Source: Pseudomonadota bacterium (GTDB lineage Bacteria; Pseudomonadota; Gammaproteobacteria; Xanthomonadales; Xanthomonadaceae). Taken from it: DNA of 64,000 nucleotides. Below are positions 50,159 through 61,707 of the stretch, one piece after another. Every line of letters begins with the position of its first letter. Within the stretch, counting starts at the first letter, position 1. The stretch is from assembly GCA_021821195.1 (NCBI GenBank), contig JAKACT010000001.1:124001-188000 (forward strand). Direction: 5' to 3'. Under the pieces are notes generated by a model, which was not told the origin of the DNA, ran no database searches, and worked only from the letters and a program-made list of their open reading frames with translations. Position numbers and translations under genes: made by a program.

Positions 50159-51241
50159 TCAGCGGTGCAGCTGCCAGCCCAGCGTTTCGCCTTGGGCCAG
50201 CGGCGCGATGGTGCGGTCGCCGTACGGCAGCTCGGCCGGGATGACCCAGTCGCCCTTGCGCAAGACCAGCGTGCCGGTGTTGCGCGGCAAGCGGTAGAAG
50301 TCGGCGCCAAAATGGCTGGCAAAGCCCTCCAGCCGGTCCAGCCGGCCGGCAGCCTCGAACGCGGTGGCATATAGCTCCAGCGCGTGCAGGCCGGTGTAGC
50401 AGCCGGCGCAGCCGCAGTCGGCTTCCTTGTCGCCGCGCGCATGCGGGGCCGAATCGGTGCCCAGGAAGAAGCGCGCATCGCCGCTGGTGGCGGCCTCCAG
50501 CAACGCACACCGGTGTACTTCGCGCTTCAGCACCGGCAGGCAGTAGTAGTGCGGGCGGATACCGCCAGTGAAGATGGCATTGCGGTTGTACAGCAGGTGG
50601 TGCGCGGTGATGGTGGCGGCGATCTCGCCTTCGGCGGCGCGCACGTAGTCCACGGCGTCCTTCGTCGTGATGTGCTCCAGCACCACGCGCAGTCCCGGGA
50701 AATCGCGACGCAGCGGGATCAGCTTGTCCTCGATGAACACCTTCTCGCGATCGAACACGTCGATCTCGCGGTCGGTCACCTCGCCATGGATGGCCAGCAC
50801 CATGCCGGTCTCTTGCATGGCCTCCAGCGCCGCGTAGGCGTGTTTCAAGTTGGTGACGCCGGAATCCGAATTGGTGGTGGCGCCCGCCGGGTACAGCTTT
50901 GCCGCGTGCACGAAGCCACTGGCCCGGGCCCGCAGGATCTCCTCGGCCGGCGTGTTGTCGGTGAGGTACAGCGTCATCAGCGGCTCGAAGTCCGACCCCG
51001 CCGGCAGCGCGGCCAGGATGCGCTCGCGATACGCCGCCGCTAGCGCCGTGGTGGTGACCGGCGGGCGCAGGTTCGGCATCACGATGGCGCGGCGGAACTG
51101 CGCCGCCGTATGCGGCAGCACCGCCTGCAGCTGCGCGCCGTCGCGCAGGTGCAGGTGCCAGTCGTCGGGCCGGGTGATGGCCAGCGTGGTGCCGGCCGGT
51201 ACCTGGGCGGGATCGGGAACGTGGTGGGCAAGCGGGGTCAT
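50159..51241 (-). CDS. pyrC: Dihydroorotase, homodimeric type
   Basis: A 360-residue enzyme. The metal site begins [10 protein letters not shown] near residues 26-35, the carbamylated lysine is in [19 protein letters not shown], further ligands are HGEVTD and [10 protein letters not shown], and the Asp is in [10 protein letters not shown]. It closes carbamoyl-aspartate to dihydroorotate in pyrimidine synthesis. The length and motifs match E. coli PyrC (348 residues) rather than the larger PyrC-like type. The ATG at 51239-51241 is preceded by AGCCCC, a weak ribosome site. Confidence 0.96.
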   Translation of the reverse strand: MTPLAHHVPDPAQVPAGTTLAITRPDDWHLHLRDGAQLQAVLPHTAAQFRRAIVMPNLRPPVTTTALAAAYRERILAALPAGSDFEPLMTLYLTDNTPAEEILRARASGFVHAAKLYPAGATTNSDSGVTNLKHAYAALEAMQETGMVLAIHGEVTDREIDVFDREKVFIEDKLIPLRRDFPGLRVVLEHITTKDAVDYVRAAEGEIAATITAHHLLYNRNAIFTGGIRPHYYCLPVLKREVHRCALLEAATSGDARFFLGTDSAPHARGDKEADCGCAGCYTGLHALELYATAFEAAGRLDRLEGFASHFGADFYRLPRNTGTLVLRKGDWVIPAELPYGDRTIAPLAQGETLGWQLHR

Positions 51242-51419
51242 GGGGGCTCCGGGGCCTGCAGGCCAGGACCGCAATTTTGCCGGTTGTTGCCCCGCGGCAC
51301 CACGTGCGCCGCGTTGCCGGCACGAAGACGGGCTACGCCTGGCGCCCCTGCCCCGGCGGCGCGACGCCCACCGCCTGCGCTGACCCGCGTCCGCTGCGCG
51401 CCCGATCACGCCTCCCCCG

Positions 51420-52463
51420 TCAGCCGTCGGCCAGCACCGGCGCCAGCAGGCGGAACGTGCCCGCGTCGGCATCCATTTCCACCTTGCCGCCCACCGGCAC
51501 GATGAACTGCTCGCGGATGTGTCCGATCATCGCGCCGCGATAGGCGGGAATCTTCAGCGGCAGGATGTAGTCGTCGAAGATCTGGTCCAGGGTCAGCGAG
51601 CCATAGCCATCACCCGGGTTGCAGTCGCTGCAGTCGCCGAAGATGAAGCCCGCGATCTTGTCCAGCGCGCCCATCAGCTTCAGCGTGCTGAACATGCGGT
51701 CGATGCGGTACGGCGCTTCGCCCACGTCCTCCAGGAACAGGATCCTGCCGTTGAAGTCCGGCAGGTACGACGAACCCGCCAGCGCGGTGAGAACGGTCAG
51801 GTTGCCGCCCACCAGCGCCCCTTGCGCCCTGCCGCCGCGCAGGGTCTGGGTGCGGTTGCGGCGTGCCACCAGCTCGTCGCCGGCGTCGCGGCTGTTCTGG
51901 TACTGCATCAGCTCGCTCTGGAAGAACATCCGTTCGAACTGGTCGACGTTGAAGCGATTCCAGCTGCCCGTTCCCACCGGGCCATGGAAGGTGACCAGCC
52001 CGGTCTTGGCATGGATCGCGCAGTGCAGCGCGGTGATGTCGGAGTAACCCAGCAGCACCTTGGGGTTGCGGCGGATCAGCGGGTAGTCCAGCAGCGGCAG
52101 CAGCCGCGCCGCACCGGAACCGCCGCGCACGCAGACGATGGCCTTGACCTCGCGGTCGCCGAACATCGCGTTGAGGTCGCCGGCACGCTGGGCATCGGTC
52201 CCCGCCAGATGGCCGTAGCGCCCGCCGTAATGGGCGCCGGTCCGGACCCGCAGGCCCAGCGCCTCCATCGCCTCCTGCGCCAGCTGCAGCGACAGCCGCT
52301 CGTTGACCGCCGACGACGGGCTGGCCAGCCCCACCGTATCGCCCTTGCGCAGCCCCGCCGCCAGCAGCTGCCCGTGCGCGGCCGCCATCGCCGCGCGCAT
52401 GCCCAGCACCGGCAACATCGCACCCGCAAGCGCCGCCGTGCCGAGGAATCGCCTTCTATCCAT
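51420..52463 (-). CDS. LD-carboxypeptidase (peptidase S66) with Tat-like signal
   Basis: A 347-residue protein. The N-terminus [17 protein letters not shown] is a twin-arginine signal type, then the S66 domain with [15 protein letters not shown], the nucleophile Ser in GYSDITALH, Glu in [15 protein letters not shown] and His in IGHIREQF. S66 enzymes cut D-Ala from tetrapeptides in peptidoglycan recycling, or self-cleave microcins in the MccF branch; export makes a cell-wall role likely. The ATG at 52461-52463 opens the signal. It is 172 nt from the P-type ATPase start, divergent. Confidence 0.92.
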   Translation of the reverse strand: MDRRRFLGTAALAGAMLPVLGMRAAMAAAHGQLLAAGLRKGDTVGLASPSSAVNERLSLQLAQEAMEALGLRVRTGAHYGGRYGHLAGTDAQRAGDLNAMFGDREVKAIVCVRGGSGAARLLPLLDYPLIRRNPKVLLGYSDITALHCAIHAKTGLVTFHGPVGTGSWNRFNVDQFERMFFQSELMQYQNSRDAGDELVARRNRTQTLRGGRAQGALVGGNLTVLTALAGSSYLPDFNGRILFLEDVGEAPYRIDRMFSTLKLMGALDKIAGFIFGDCSDCNPGDGYGSLTLDQIFDDYILPLKIPAYRGAMIGHIREQFIVPVGGKVEMDADAGTFRLLAPVLADG

Positions 52464-52635
52464 GTTCGAATCCGTCGTGGAAGTCGGGCCAAGGGTAGCA
52501 ACGGGCGATGGCTGGCCCGCCTTCCCCGCAGGCGGGCCGGAAGATCCGCTGCCACGGAACCAAACACGCGCAGTCATCCACCCCGCCCGCGAAATGTCCC
52601 CGGCACGCTTTTGTCCGCATACTTCGGGGCATCTA

Positions 52636-55086
<2,451 letters not shown>

Positions 55087-55152
55087 GGCCGACCGGAGCC
55101 CGCTGCCGGCGCCTGAGCGCGCCCAACGGGCGTGTGCCGCACGTCCGCGCCG

Positions 55153-55920
55153 TTATCGCGGATCCCCGCTGGCTGCCGCGTTGATCGGCGTGGGCAACGC
55201 CGCGAAGTCCAGCGTCCACGCGTCCGCCTGCGGCGCTGGCGGGAAGCGCGCCCAACGGGTTTCGCGTTTCGCGTACAGGGTCGGGCCCCGGCAGCCGTCG
55301 CCGCACCACAGCGGAATCTCGATGCGGTCGACCTCGATGTCGTTGCGCAGTACCAGTCCGCCGCCGGTGTCGCGCGCCAATCGCAGCCTGGACGCGCGGC
55401 GCGGCCCTTCGGGCGGCCCCATGTCCACCAGCGTGCCGTAGTCCATCCAGCCATCCGTGCAGGTTGGCGTCACCGTGCCGATGCGTACCGGCGTGGGCCT
55501 GGGCAGATCCGACGCGGCGGCGCTTGCCTGCGGCTGCAGCGGTCGCGACAGCACTTCACGCGCGGCCGTCCACCAGCGCGCATACGCATCGCGGTCGCTG
55601 CCGGCAAGGCCCCTCGCCGCCGACGCCACCGCGGCGGGCGGCCACCACGATGCGAACTGCAATGAATTCCCCGCGTCCACGACCTGCAGCGCATCGGCGC
55701 CCGGCTCGGCAAGCAGCGCCTGCGCAAGCGCCGGATCGCTGCCCGCATCCGCCACGCCGGAATACCTGCCGGCAAGCGCGGGACAGTCCGGCCGCCCCGC
55801 CATGCGCGCCGCATCCAGTCCGGGGAAGGCGGCAGGCGGCGGCGTATCCACCTCGCGCACGCAGCCACCCAGCACGGGCACCAGCAGCAGGATGGGCAGG
55901 AGGCGGGCGAACTGCGCCAT
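55153..55920 (-). CDS. Lipoprotein of unknown function
   Basis: A 255-residue protein with a lipoprotein signal (MAQFARLLPILLLVPVLGGC; lipobox LGGC at 17-20). The mature part has conserved-looking Trp and Asp positions and cysteines (CPALAGRYSG, then TCTDGWMDYGTLVDMG) but no family match. The start at 55918-55920 opens the signal peptide. It is probably in the periplasm or outer membrane. It is read in the same direction as the small DUF2892 gene upstream. Confidence 0.8.
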   Translation of the reverse strand: MAQFARLLPILLLVPVLGGCVREVDTPPPAAFPGLDAARMAGRPDCPALAGRYSGVADAGSDPALAQALLAEPGADALQVVDAGNSLQFASWWPPAAVASAARGLAGSDRDAYARWWTAAREVLSRPLQPQASAAASDLPRPTPVRIGTVTPTCTDGWMDYGTLVDMGPPEGPRRASRLRLARDTGGGLVLRNDIEVDRIEIPLWCGDGCRGPTLYAKRETRWARFPPAPQADAWTLDFAALPTPINAAASGDPR

Positions 55921-55968
55921 GGCGGCCACCCGGCCCCCCACCCGCCTGCTGCGGCAGTCCAGACGGAC

Positions 55969-56151
55969 TCAGCGCTTGCAGGTATTGAAGCCGAGCAAGG
56001 CGTACAGCGGGCAGAAGTTGAATAGCCCGGTTGCCAGTGGCACCACGCCGATCCACGCCCACACCGGCCCGCCGGTGGCCGCCCATGCAACCAGCAACAC
56101 CCCCACTGCGATCCGGAGCCACTTGTCGACACCACCAACGTTGGTTTTCAT
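55969..56151 (-). CDS. DUF2892 small membrane protein
   Basis: A 60-residue protein with two membrane segments (WLRIAVGVLLVAWAAT and WIGVVPLATGLFNFCPLYALL), a leading MKTNVGGVDK and a closing GFNTCKR, matching DUF2892 in length and motif. The family is often fused to rhodanese domains and its function is unknown. The ATG at 56149-56151 is the family start. It precedes the lipoprotein gene by 48 nt. Confidence 0.88.
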   Translation of the reverse strand: MKTNVGGVDKWLRIAVGVLLVAWAATGGPVWAWIGVVPLATGLFNFCPLYALLGFNTCKR

Positions 56152-56276
56152 GGGCAAGCCCTCTCGTGGACAGGCGCAGCATGGCACCTCCACGCGGCCC
56201 CTGCTTGGCCCGGGCCGGCCATGTGGCCCACGGGGTGGCACCGGAGCCTAATGCGGGCACGCCCCGCTTCACATCC

Positions 56277-56306
56277 GGAAAGTCGACGCCGGCACCTGCT
56301 TTCCCC
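56277..56306 (+). repeat. Dispersed GTCGAC repeat, copy 1
   Basis: GGAAAGTCGACGCCGG with a following CTGCTTTCCC. It resembles copies at 59345-59366, 59452-59479 and 60726-60745, centred on AGTCGAC. It lies 43 nt before the 137-residue secreted protein gene. Confidence 0.5.
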
Positions 56307-56348
56307 TACGCTTGTCCGCAATTCGCCAACGCATGCCGGAGTGCATCG

Positions 56349-56762
56349 ATGAAATATCCGCTGGCCCTGCTGCTGTCCTTTGGACTGCTTGCCGCCCCGT
56401 TTCCGCCTTCCGCCCAAACCAAGCCCATGAAACCCGCGGCAGCGCCCGCCGCCTGCCTGATGGAAGGCAAGTTCGAGTTCATGGGCCAGGAGATGGATAT
56501 TTCCGACTGCATCCAGAACGACGGCGCCCCGCATGCCCAGCTGCTGACGGCCTGCAACGGGATTTCGGAAATGGCCACCGGCATGGGCATCCCGGCGCCC
56601 ACCACCACTTGGCTGGCCAGTTGCCCGGCCAAGCCGCAGGGGCGCTGCCTGCACATGAACGGCACCAGGCTCACCGCCTACTACTACAAGCGCCTGGTGA
56701 AGGACCTGCCCGACGTGGAATCCAGCTGCGAACTGATGGGCGGGCGCTACGCCGAAGGCTGA
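56349..56762 (+). CDS. Small secreted Cys-containing protein
   Basis: A 137-residue protein with a signal peptide (MKYPLALLLSFGLLAAPFPPSAQ). Six cysteines in the mature part (ACLMEGKFEF, SDCIQND, TACNGIS, SCPAK, RCLHMN, SCELMG) suggest disulfides. Tyr-rich segment TAYYYKRLVKDLPDV precedes the end. The family is not recognised. It is convergent with the three-PAS cyclase and overlaps its 3' end by 16 nt. Confidence 0.78.
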   Translation: MKYPLALLLSFGLLAAPFPPSAQTKPMKPAAAPAACLMEGKFEFMGQEMDISDCIQNDGAPHAQLLTACNGISEMATGMGIPAPTTTWLASCPAKPQGRCLHMNGTRLTAYYYKRLVKDLPDVESSCELMGGRYAEG

Positions 56763-58426
56763 GATGGCGCCAGGGGCACTGCCCCCACCTCCCCGCCGCC
56801 TTCCCCCGGGAAAACGCACACGCCCAATGACTGGCTCTTGGCGCGGTACATGGCGGCGTCGGCGGCACGTAGGTAGTCGTCGATGGTCGCCAACCCGGAC
56901 GTGCTGCTGACCAGGCCGATGCTTGCGCCGCTGGCCACGGTGTGTTCGCCGATCTCGTAGGGCACTGCGAGGGCGTCGGCAATCTGGCGGGCGCGGTCGA
57001 CGGCTTCGGCGGCGTCGATGGACTCCAGCAGCACGTTGAACTCGTCGCCGCTCATGCGCGCCACCAGGTCGCCGGTGCGCACGCAGGACTCCAGCCGGCG
57101 CGCCACCTGCTGCAGCAGTTGGTCGCCCACGTGGTGCCCATGGGTGTCATTGACGGCCTTGAAGCGGTCGAGGTCCAGCAGCAGCACGGCGAACATCGTG
57201 GTGCCCCCCCGTGCCGGCGCGCCATCGCCATTCGCGGCCTCGCTGCGGTGCGTCGCGATGGCATGCGCAAGGCGGTCGCGGAACAGCGGCCGGCCCGGCA
57301 AGTTGGTCAACGCATCGTAGGAACTGCCGCGCTCGGCCAGGTCGCTCAACGAGCCGGCCATGCGCACGGCAACACCATCCTCGAACTGGGCGACCCCGCG
57401 CCAGTTGACCCACACCAACCGCCCCGACCCGTGGAAGGCGCGGAAATCCACCGAAAAATTCTGGCTTTCCCCCGCCAGGTGCCTGCAATAGGCCGATTGC
57501 ACGCGCTCGCGGTCGTCGGGGTCGATGCGCTGTTGCAGGAAGCGCCAGCCGCCGTCATGCACATGCGGCGCATCCTCCAACCCCAGTATCTCGTGGAAGC
57601 GCTCGGACGCGTGCAAGGTGTCCGTGCGCAGGTCCCAATCCCAGATGCCATCGTTGGAGCCGCGCGTCGCAAGCGCATAGCGGTTGTCGGAGCGCAGCAA
57701 CTCCAACTCCGTGTTCTTCTGCCGGGTCACGTCGATCATCAGGCCGATCATGCGGTTCGGCCGCCCCGGCTCGACCACCGCGCGGCACAGGTCACGCACC
57801 CACACCACCCTGCCGGACTTGGCGATCAGCCGGTAACTCATCTCGTAGGCGTAGCTGTGGGTCGCGCTGTACGCGGCATCGTCGATGGCCAGCGCCTCCG
57901 GCAGGTCGTCGGGATGCACATGCGCGCGCCAGAAGCCCGGATCGGAACGCCACTCTTCCACGCTATAGCCGAACAATCGCTCGACCTGCGGGCTCAGGAA
58001 GGTATTGCCGATCCCATGCTCGGCCTCCCAAACCACGCCATCGATGGTTTCCAGCAGGCGCAGGAAACGCTGGCGCACCTCCATCAGGATCTGCTCGGTG
58101 ACCTCGGCAACCTCGATCAGCACGCCCTGGCGGCTGACCACCCGCCCCGCCGCATCCGTCTCCGGATGCAGCTGCAGGCGCACCCAACGGTAGTCCGCGT
58201 CGGCGAAGCGCAGCCGGAACACCGGCATGCCCGCCCGCAAGGTGCCCACGTCATCGGGATGCACGAAGTCCAGCAAGGACCGGCCCAGCGCCGCGTCCAG
58301 CGGATGGCCGGTGAGCTTGTGCCAAGCGGGATTCAGGTAGGTGATTTCCCACAGCGCGTCCGCCTGCACCACCGCCTCGGGCAGCAGCTGCAGCAGGTGG
58401 CTGGACGGCGTGGTCGTGGCGGGCAT
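56747..58426 (-). CDS. Three-PAS GGDEF protein (SGDEF active site)
   Basis: A 559-residue cytoplasmic protein. Three PAS/PAC units cover about 8-115, 118-240 and 245-370 (VHPDDLPEAL, IDPDDRERVQ and FVHPDDVGT mark the units), then a GGDEF domain with LDLDRFKAVNDTHGHHVGD and SGDEF at 459-463. Ser replaces the first Gly, as in some active cyclases; catalysis is likely but not certain. The multiple PAS domains suggest several input signals. Confidence 0.92.
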   Translation of the reverse strand: MPATTTPSSHLLQLLPEAVVQADALWEITYLNPAWHKLTGHPLDAALGRSLLDFVHPDDVGTLRAGMPVFRLRFADADYRWVRLQLHPETDAAGRVVSRQGVLIEVAEVTEQILMEVRQRFLRLLETIDGVVWEAEHGIGNTFLSPQVERLFGYSVEEWRSDPGFWRAHVHPDDLPEALAIDDAAYSATHSYAYEMSYRLIAKSGRVVWVRDLCRAVVEPGRPNRMIGLMIDVTRQKNTELELLRSDNRYALATRGSNDGIWDWDLRTDTLHASERFHEILGLEDAPHVHDGGWRFLQQRIDPDDRERVQSAYCRHLAGESQNFSVDFRAFHGSGRLVWVNWRGVAQFEDGVAVRMAGSLSDLAERGSSYDALTNLPGRPLFRDRLAHAIATHRSEAANGDGAPARGGTTMFAVLLLDLDRFKAVNDTHGHHVGDQLLQQVARRLESCVRTGDLVARMSGDEFNVLLESIDAAEAVDRARQIADALAVPYEIGEHTVASGASIGLVSSTSGLATIDDYLRAADAAMYRAKSQSLGVCVFPGEGGGEVGAVPLAPSQPSA

Positions 58427-58812
58427 ACGCGCCCATGGTCACCGAATCACAATCGCCTAGTCCAGCGCCGCGTCCACATGGCGCCGCATGCCTAGGTTGG
58501 GCTACCTGCGTTCCCTGCTGGCTGGACCTGGCCTGCAATCCACGGCGCCGAACCGGGACTGCCCATCGCATTCGTGCGCACCAACGCGCTGGCCGGCAGC
58601 GTGCTGGTGTTCCGCAAGCACATCCTCCACATGGGTGCGAAACCGGATCCGTGGACGCCGCGCACGGTTTCGCCGTAAGCACGGCTGGCCAGCGTCCACG
58701 GCGCACATCCGCGGAAAACGAATTGCTGGTCGCTGGACGAAGCCCACCCCGCCCTGCCTGCCTAATGTCGCCCGCTGCCCGCGCTTGGAAGCGATCGTCG
58801 ATACTGGCGGCA
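58427..58812. other. Space of 386 nt with a possible gene remnant
   Basis: No complete gene is visible. In frame from 58496 to about 58678 the plus strand encodes a continuous tract (segments WPAIHGAEPGLPIAFVRTN, then GSVLVFRKHILHMG) that ends in TAA and looks like a protein C-terminus rather than random frame; I do not recognise it. There is no start codon for it. The space also holds the promoter of the cyclase. Confidence 0.4.
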
Positions 58813-59325
58813 ATGGACGCCCCGCCCCGCCCCGAACGCCGCTGGCCCGCGCGCCTGCGCAGCCTCGCCCTCAACCTGTTCCTGCTGCTGGCGCTGGTTG
58901 CGGCGCTGGACTGGTACCGCGCCCCGGATGCGCGCGCGGTCGCGGTGGCGCGCTTGACCACCACGCAGGGCGAGGCGGTGGATTTCCAGGCGCAGCGCCA
59001 ACCCACCCTGCTCTATGTGTGGGCGGAATGGTGCGGGTACTGCCGGCATACCTCGCCGGCTATCGAGCGGCTGCATCGCAGCGGCCAGCGGGTGGTATCT
59101 GTGGCCATGCAGTCCGGCACCGACGCGCAGGTGGGCGCGTACATGCGCAAGCACGGACTGACCTTCCCGGTGGTCAATGATCCCGCCGGGGAAATCAGCC
59201 AGGTACTGGGCGTGGGCGCCACCCCGACCATCGCCATCGTCTCCGACGGCCGCATGCGCCTGGCCACCAGCGGCTGGACCAGCGAATACGGCCTACGCCT
59301 GCGGCTGTGGCTGGCGCGCTGGTAA
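58813..59325 (+). CDS. Membrane-anchored thioredoxin-fold disulfide oxidoreductase
   Basis: A 170-residue protein with one N-terminal anchor (about residues 16-32) and a thioredoxin domain with redox motif WCGYC (Cys 74 and 77), the following HTSPAIERL and a cis-Pro segment GATPTIAIV. This is the TlpA/ScsD-like type of periplasmic oxidoreductase. It would reduce or form disulfides in envelope proteins; the partner is unknown. The ATG at 58813 is preceded by a GGCGGC leader, not a strong site, but fits the anchor. Confidence 0.88.
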   Translation: MDAPPRPERRWPARLRSLALNLFLLLALVAALDWYRAPDARAVAVARLTTTQGEAVDFQAQRQPTLLYVWAEWCGYCRHTSPAIERLHRSGQRVVSVAMQSGTDAQVGAYMRKHGLTFPVVNDPAGEISQVLGVGATPTIAIVSDGRMRLATSGWTSEYGLRLRLWLARW

Positions 59326-59344
59326 ACCGTGGCCAATCGGGGCC

Positions 59345-59366
59345 AGGGTCGACTTCCGCCTGTTTC
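59345..59366 (+). repeat. Dispersed GTCGAC repeat, copy 2
   Basis: AGGGTCGACTTCCGCC followed by TGTTTC. It is related to copy 3 (59452-59479) 107 nt downstream, giving a partial direct repeat before the FKBP gene. Confidence 0.45.
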
Positions 59367-59451
59367 GACCGCGGGAGACCGTGCGGTCCGGAGGCCAAAC
59401 CGAATCAGCCCCACCCATTGGAGCAGGCCCGACCCAGCATTGGCGACCGTA

Positions 59452-59479
59452 GGGAAAGTCGACTCCGCCCCCTGTTTCC
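59452..59479 (+). repeat. Dispersed GTCGAC repeat, copy 3
   Basis: GGGAAAGTCGACTCCGCC followed by CCCTGTTTCC. Same core and end as copy 1. Confidence 0.5.
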
Positions 59480-59517
59480 TGCAACGTATGCTGCTCCCCG
59501 TCCACCGCGCCACGACC

Positions 59518-59958
59518 ATGGCCTCTCGCACGCTTCGCCTGACCGCAACGCTGTCCGTCCTGCTACTCGCCGCCTGCAGCCAGCCGCCGCCCTACACCGG
59601 TGGCGATGTCGCCGAACTGCAACGCATCGACGTGGCGACGGGCCAGGGCGCTGTCGCCATGGCCGGCGACGAAGTCAGCGTGCACTACACCGGGTGGCTG
59701 TACGACCAGAACGCGGCCGGCAAGCGCGGGCAGAAATTCGACAGCTCCCGCGACCGCGGCCAGCCGTTCGTGTTCCTGCTGGGCGCGGGCCGGGTCATCC
59801 GTGGCTGGGACGACGGCGTTGCCGGCATGCGGGTGGGAGGCAAGCGCGAGCTCCGCATCCCCGCCGCGCTGGGCTATGGCAGCAGCGGTGCGGGCCGCGT
59901 CATCCCGCCAGGCGCTTCGCTGGTGTTCGAGGTGGAACTGCTGGGCGTCCGCAAATGA
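59518..59958 (+). CDS. FKBP-type peptidyl-prolyl isomerase lipoprotein
   Basis: A 146-residue protein with a lipoprotein signal (lipobox LAAC near residue 19). The FKBP domain is complete: [38 protein letters not shown] and [16 protein letters not shown]. It catalyses cis-trans isomerisation of prolyl bonds in the periplasm or outer membrane. The ATG at 59518 opens the signal; an in-frame ATG 10 codons earlier lacks support. Its promoter region contains the GTCGAC repeats. Confidence 0.93.
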   Translation: MASRTLRLTATLSVLLLAACSQPPPYTGGDVAELQRIDVATGQGAVAMAGDEVSVHYTGWLYDQNAAGKRGQKFDSSRDRGQPFVFLLGAGRVIRGWDDGVAGMRVGGKRELRIPAALGYGSSGAGRVIPPGASLVFEVELLGVRK

Positions 59959-59983
59959 CATCGCCCGTCTCAGTCACCCGGCG

Positions 59984-60514
59984 CTATCGAGCGGGTGAAC
60001 CGGATCCTGTTTCCGGATCCTGTTCCTGCAACCCGCCCACGGTGGCGAAGTTGTACATCAGCCGGACCTGGCCGTTGCCGGCCCAGGCCATCGCCAGGGT
60101 CGCGCTGCGGTCGCCCTTGCGGTAGTACATGCTCGCGCCGCCGCGCGTGTCGACCGGCGAATAGTGGTTCTCGGTCCAGCCTGCTGCCAGCATCGCGGCC
60201 TGCGCCTGCCCGGCAAGGTGCAACACCTCGCCGCGGGTCCGCAGTTCGACCCCGTGCGCGCCATCCTCTTCGTTGACCTCGACAACCGTATGGTCCGCGG
60301 GCAGGTAGACGTCCTTGGGGAACCATTCGGGAAGGGCGACGGGGACGGCCGCGGGCTCCGCGACCACATCCGCGGCGCCGACCGGAGCCGCGGTATCCGT
60401 GCCCGCGACAGCGGCATCAGGGGTCGCGCCGGCGACATTGGCGACCTCCTTGCGATCGCCGCCACAGGCGCTCAGGGCCAATGCCAACGCCAGCACGAAG
60501 AAGTAGGGATGCAT
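59984..60514 (-). CDS. Lipoprotein of unknown function
   Basis: A 176-residue lipoprotein (MHPYFFVLALALALSACGG; lipobox LSAC). An Ala/Val-rich linker follows and then a domain ending in a region with the pattern ADHTVVEVNEEDGAHG and RGGASMYYRKGDRSA. The family is not recognised. It is convergent with the FKBP gene. The start at 60512-60514 opens the lipoprotein signal. Confidence 0.78.
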   Translation of the reverse strand: MHPYFFVLALALALSACGGDRKEVANVAGATPDAAVAGTDTAAPVGAADVVAEPAAVPVALPEWFPKDVYLPADHTVVEVNEEDGAHGVELRTRGEVLHLAGQAQAAMLAAGWTENHYSPVDTRGGASMYYRKGDRSATLAMAWAGNGQVRLMYNFATVGGLQEQDPETGSGSPAR

Positions 60515-60540
60515 GTCCAGGCAGCTCGGGAAAGGATCCG

Positions 60541-60690
60541 GAATACTACACGCGGCGCATCCAGATCCCCGGCAACGACTTCCGCGCGCTGGTGGAAGCC
60601 AAGACCCAGCGCTTCACTGGTATCCGCCCGGCGCATCGGCCGCCGAAGCTTCCCGGCAGCCGTGGGGTAAGTAAACCTGACCCGTTTGTG
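60541..60690 (+). pseudogene. Decayed coding segment, copy 1 (related to 63821-63994)
   Basis: In frame from 60541 the plus strand encodes EYYTRRIQIPG, then NDFRALVEAKTQRFTGIRPA and HRPPK, closely matching RDNFRAMVQAKTQRLAGVRPA of the second copy at 63821-63994. Both are followed by a common tail (GTAAGTAAACCTGACC). It lacks a start and any other domain, so it is a remnant. The parent is likely a transposase-type protein, but that is inference. Confidence 0.6.
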
Positions 60691-60713
60691 CCGTTTTGGC
60701 CGGTTTGCCGGCC

Positions 60714-61442
60714 TTATCGGGCGCTGAGAAAGTCGACCCTATCCCGGGTTCCCCCCGGATCCGTCGCATTGCTCAAAATGCTCCTGCCGCCCACGTGCAG
60801 CGCGTATTCGAAGTTCTGGTCCATGCCACCGTACGCCTTGCCTGTCTCGTTGTAATTCGCCCCGACCACAAGCGTGTGCAGCCCCCTCGTTAACGGCTTG
60901 ATCATCAACCAGTAACCGTCCGCCGCACCAAGCGGGGATTCCGGATCGCCGGGGTCGATCGAAAAACACTCTTCGCCCTTGACGCGGAGCAAGCGCACGT
61001 CGCCAACCGGCTGGTTGTCCAGCAGCACCACGGCGCTGCGCAAGTGATCATTGTTCACCGCAACGGATGCCTGCAATTCCTTGCAAGTCGCCCGCGAGGC
61101 CATCGAACCACGCTGCCAGTAGACCATGTTGATCACCGGCACCAGCAGGTACTTTCCCTCCGGGACTTCGCATTCGCGCTTCGGCCGGAACCTGCCATTC
61201 GTTCCGGCGAGGAACCAGACCGGCCCGGCCTGCCCAAACTCGCAGAAGCGCCCATCCGGATCGAGGTAAGGCTTCAAGGGCTGGTTGAGGGCCCATTGCC
61301 ACCAACGCGCGGTCCATTCGCCGAGACCTACGCCATCAATGGGTTCCTTGGTCACGGTTGGCTGGGGTGGCGCCCCATCCGCAGCGAACAATGACGCCGT
61401 GAGCAGCATGCCCACGGCGAACAAAAAACACCTTCGCACCAT
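60714..61442 (-). CDS. Secreted protein of unknown function
   Basis: A 242-residue protein with a signal peptide (MVRRCFLFAVGMLLTASLFA). The mature part has Trp-rich segments (GEWTARWWQWALNQ), five cysteines and ends in LSARs with RVDFLSAR. Its last codons lie in the GTCGAC repeat copy 4. The family is not recognised; the central NMVYWQRGS and LLVKGEECF-type stretches suggest a beta-rich fold. The start at 61440-61442 opens the signal. Confidence 0.75.
   Translation of the reverse strand: MVRRCFLFAVGMLLTASLFAADGAPPQPTVTKEPIDGVGLGEWTARWWQWALNQPLKPYLDPDGRFCEFGQAGPVWFLAGTNGRFRPKRECEVPEGKYLLVPVINMVYWQRGSMASRATCKELQASVAVNNDHLRSAVVLLDNQPVGDVRLLRVKGEECFSIDPGDPESPLGAADGYWLMIKPLTRGLHTLVVGANYNETGKAYGGMDQNFEYALHVGGRSILSNATDPGGTRDRVDFLSAR
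60726..60745 (+). repeat. Dispersed GTCGAC repeat, copy 4
   Basis: GAGAAAGTCGACCCTATCCC, the same core, inside the 3' end of the 60714-61442 gene. Confidence 0.45.
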
Positions 61443-61523
61443 CACGCCCCCGGCTTTGCGGTATCCACCACCGCTGCGCGAGCATAGCAAGGCAAAGGAA
61501 AACGCAGGAAATGGCAAGCAAAA

Positions 61524-61565
61524 GGGGCCGGAGGGAATTAAGTTCGCCTAATTCCCTCCGGCCCC
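61524..61565. repeat. Perfect 17-bp inverted repeat (REP-like)
   Basis: GGGGCCGGAGGGAATTA (61524-61540) and its exact complement TAATTCCCTCCGGCCCC (61549-61565) around an 8-nt loop. The core GGAGGGAATTA is shared with the palindromes at 62909 and 63724-63824, but the outer arm reads GGGGCC instead of GGGGAC. Both arms changed together, so pairing is kept. Confidence 0.85.
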
Positions 61566-61707
61566 TATTGGTCCTGCCAGCCCACTTGGGTCAGGGGCCG
61601 ACTGACGCGCGCTCACTGGCTTTATCCCCGCATACCGCCCCCCGAGGTCGCGATTCGCTGACCGAATGCCTACCAAAGCGAACTGCACACTGCCCCGTGC
61701 CTTCTTA

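Noticed and set aside
49521-50297. A 258-codon open frame on the plus strand.
   Set aside because: Antisense to the 49803-50087 gene and to the intergenic space; Arg/Ala/Pro-rich with no credible ribosome site.
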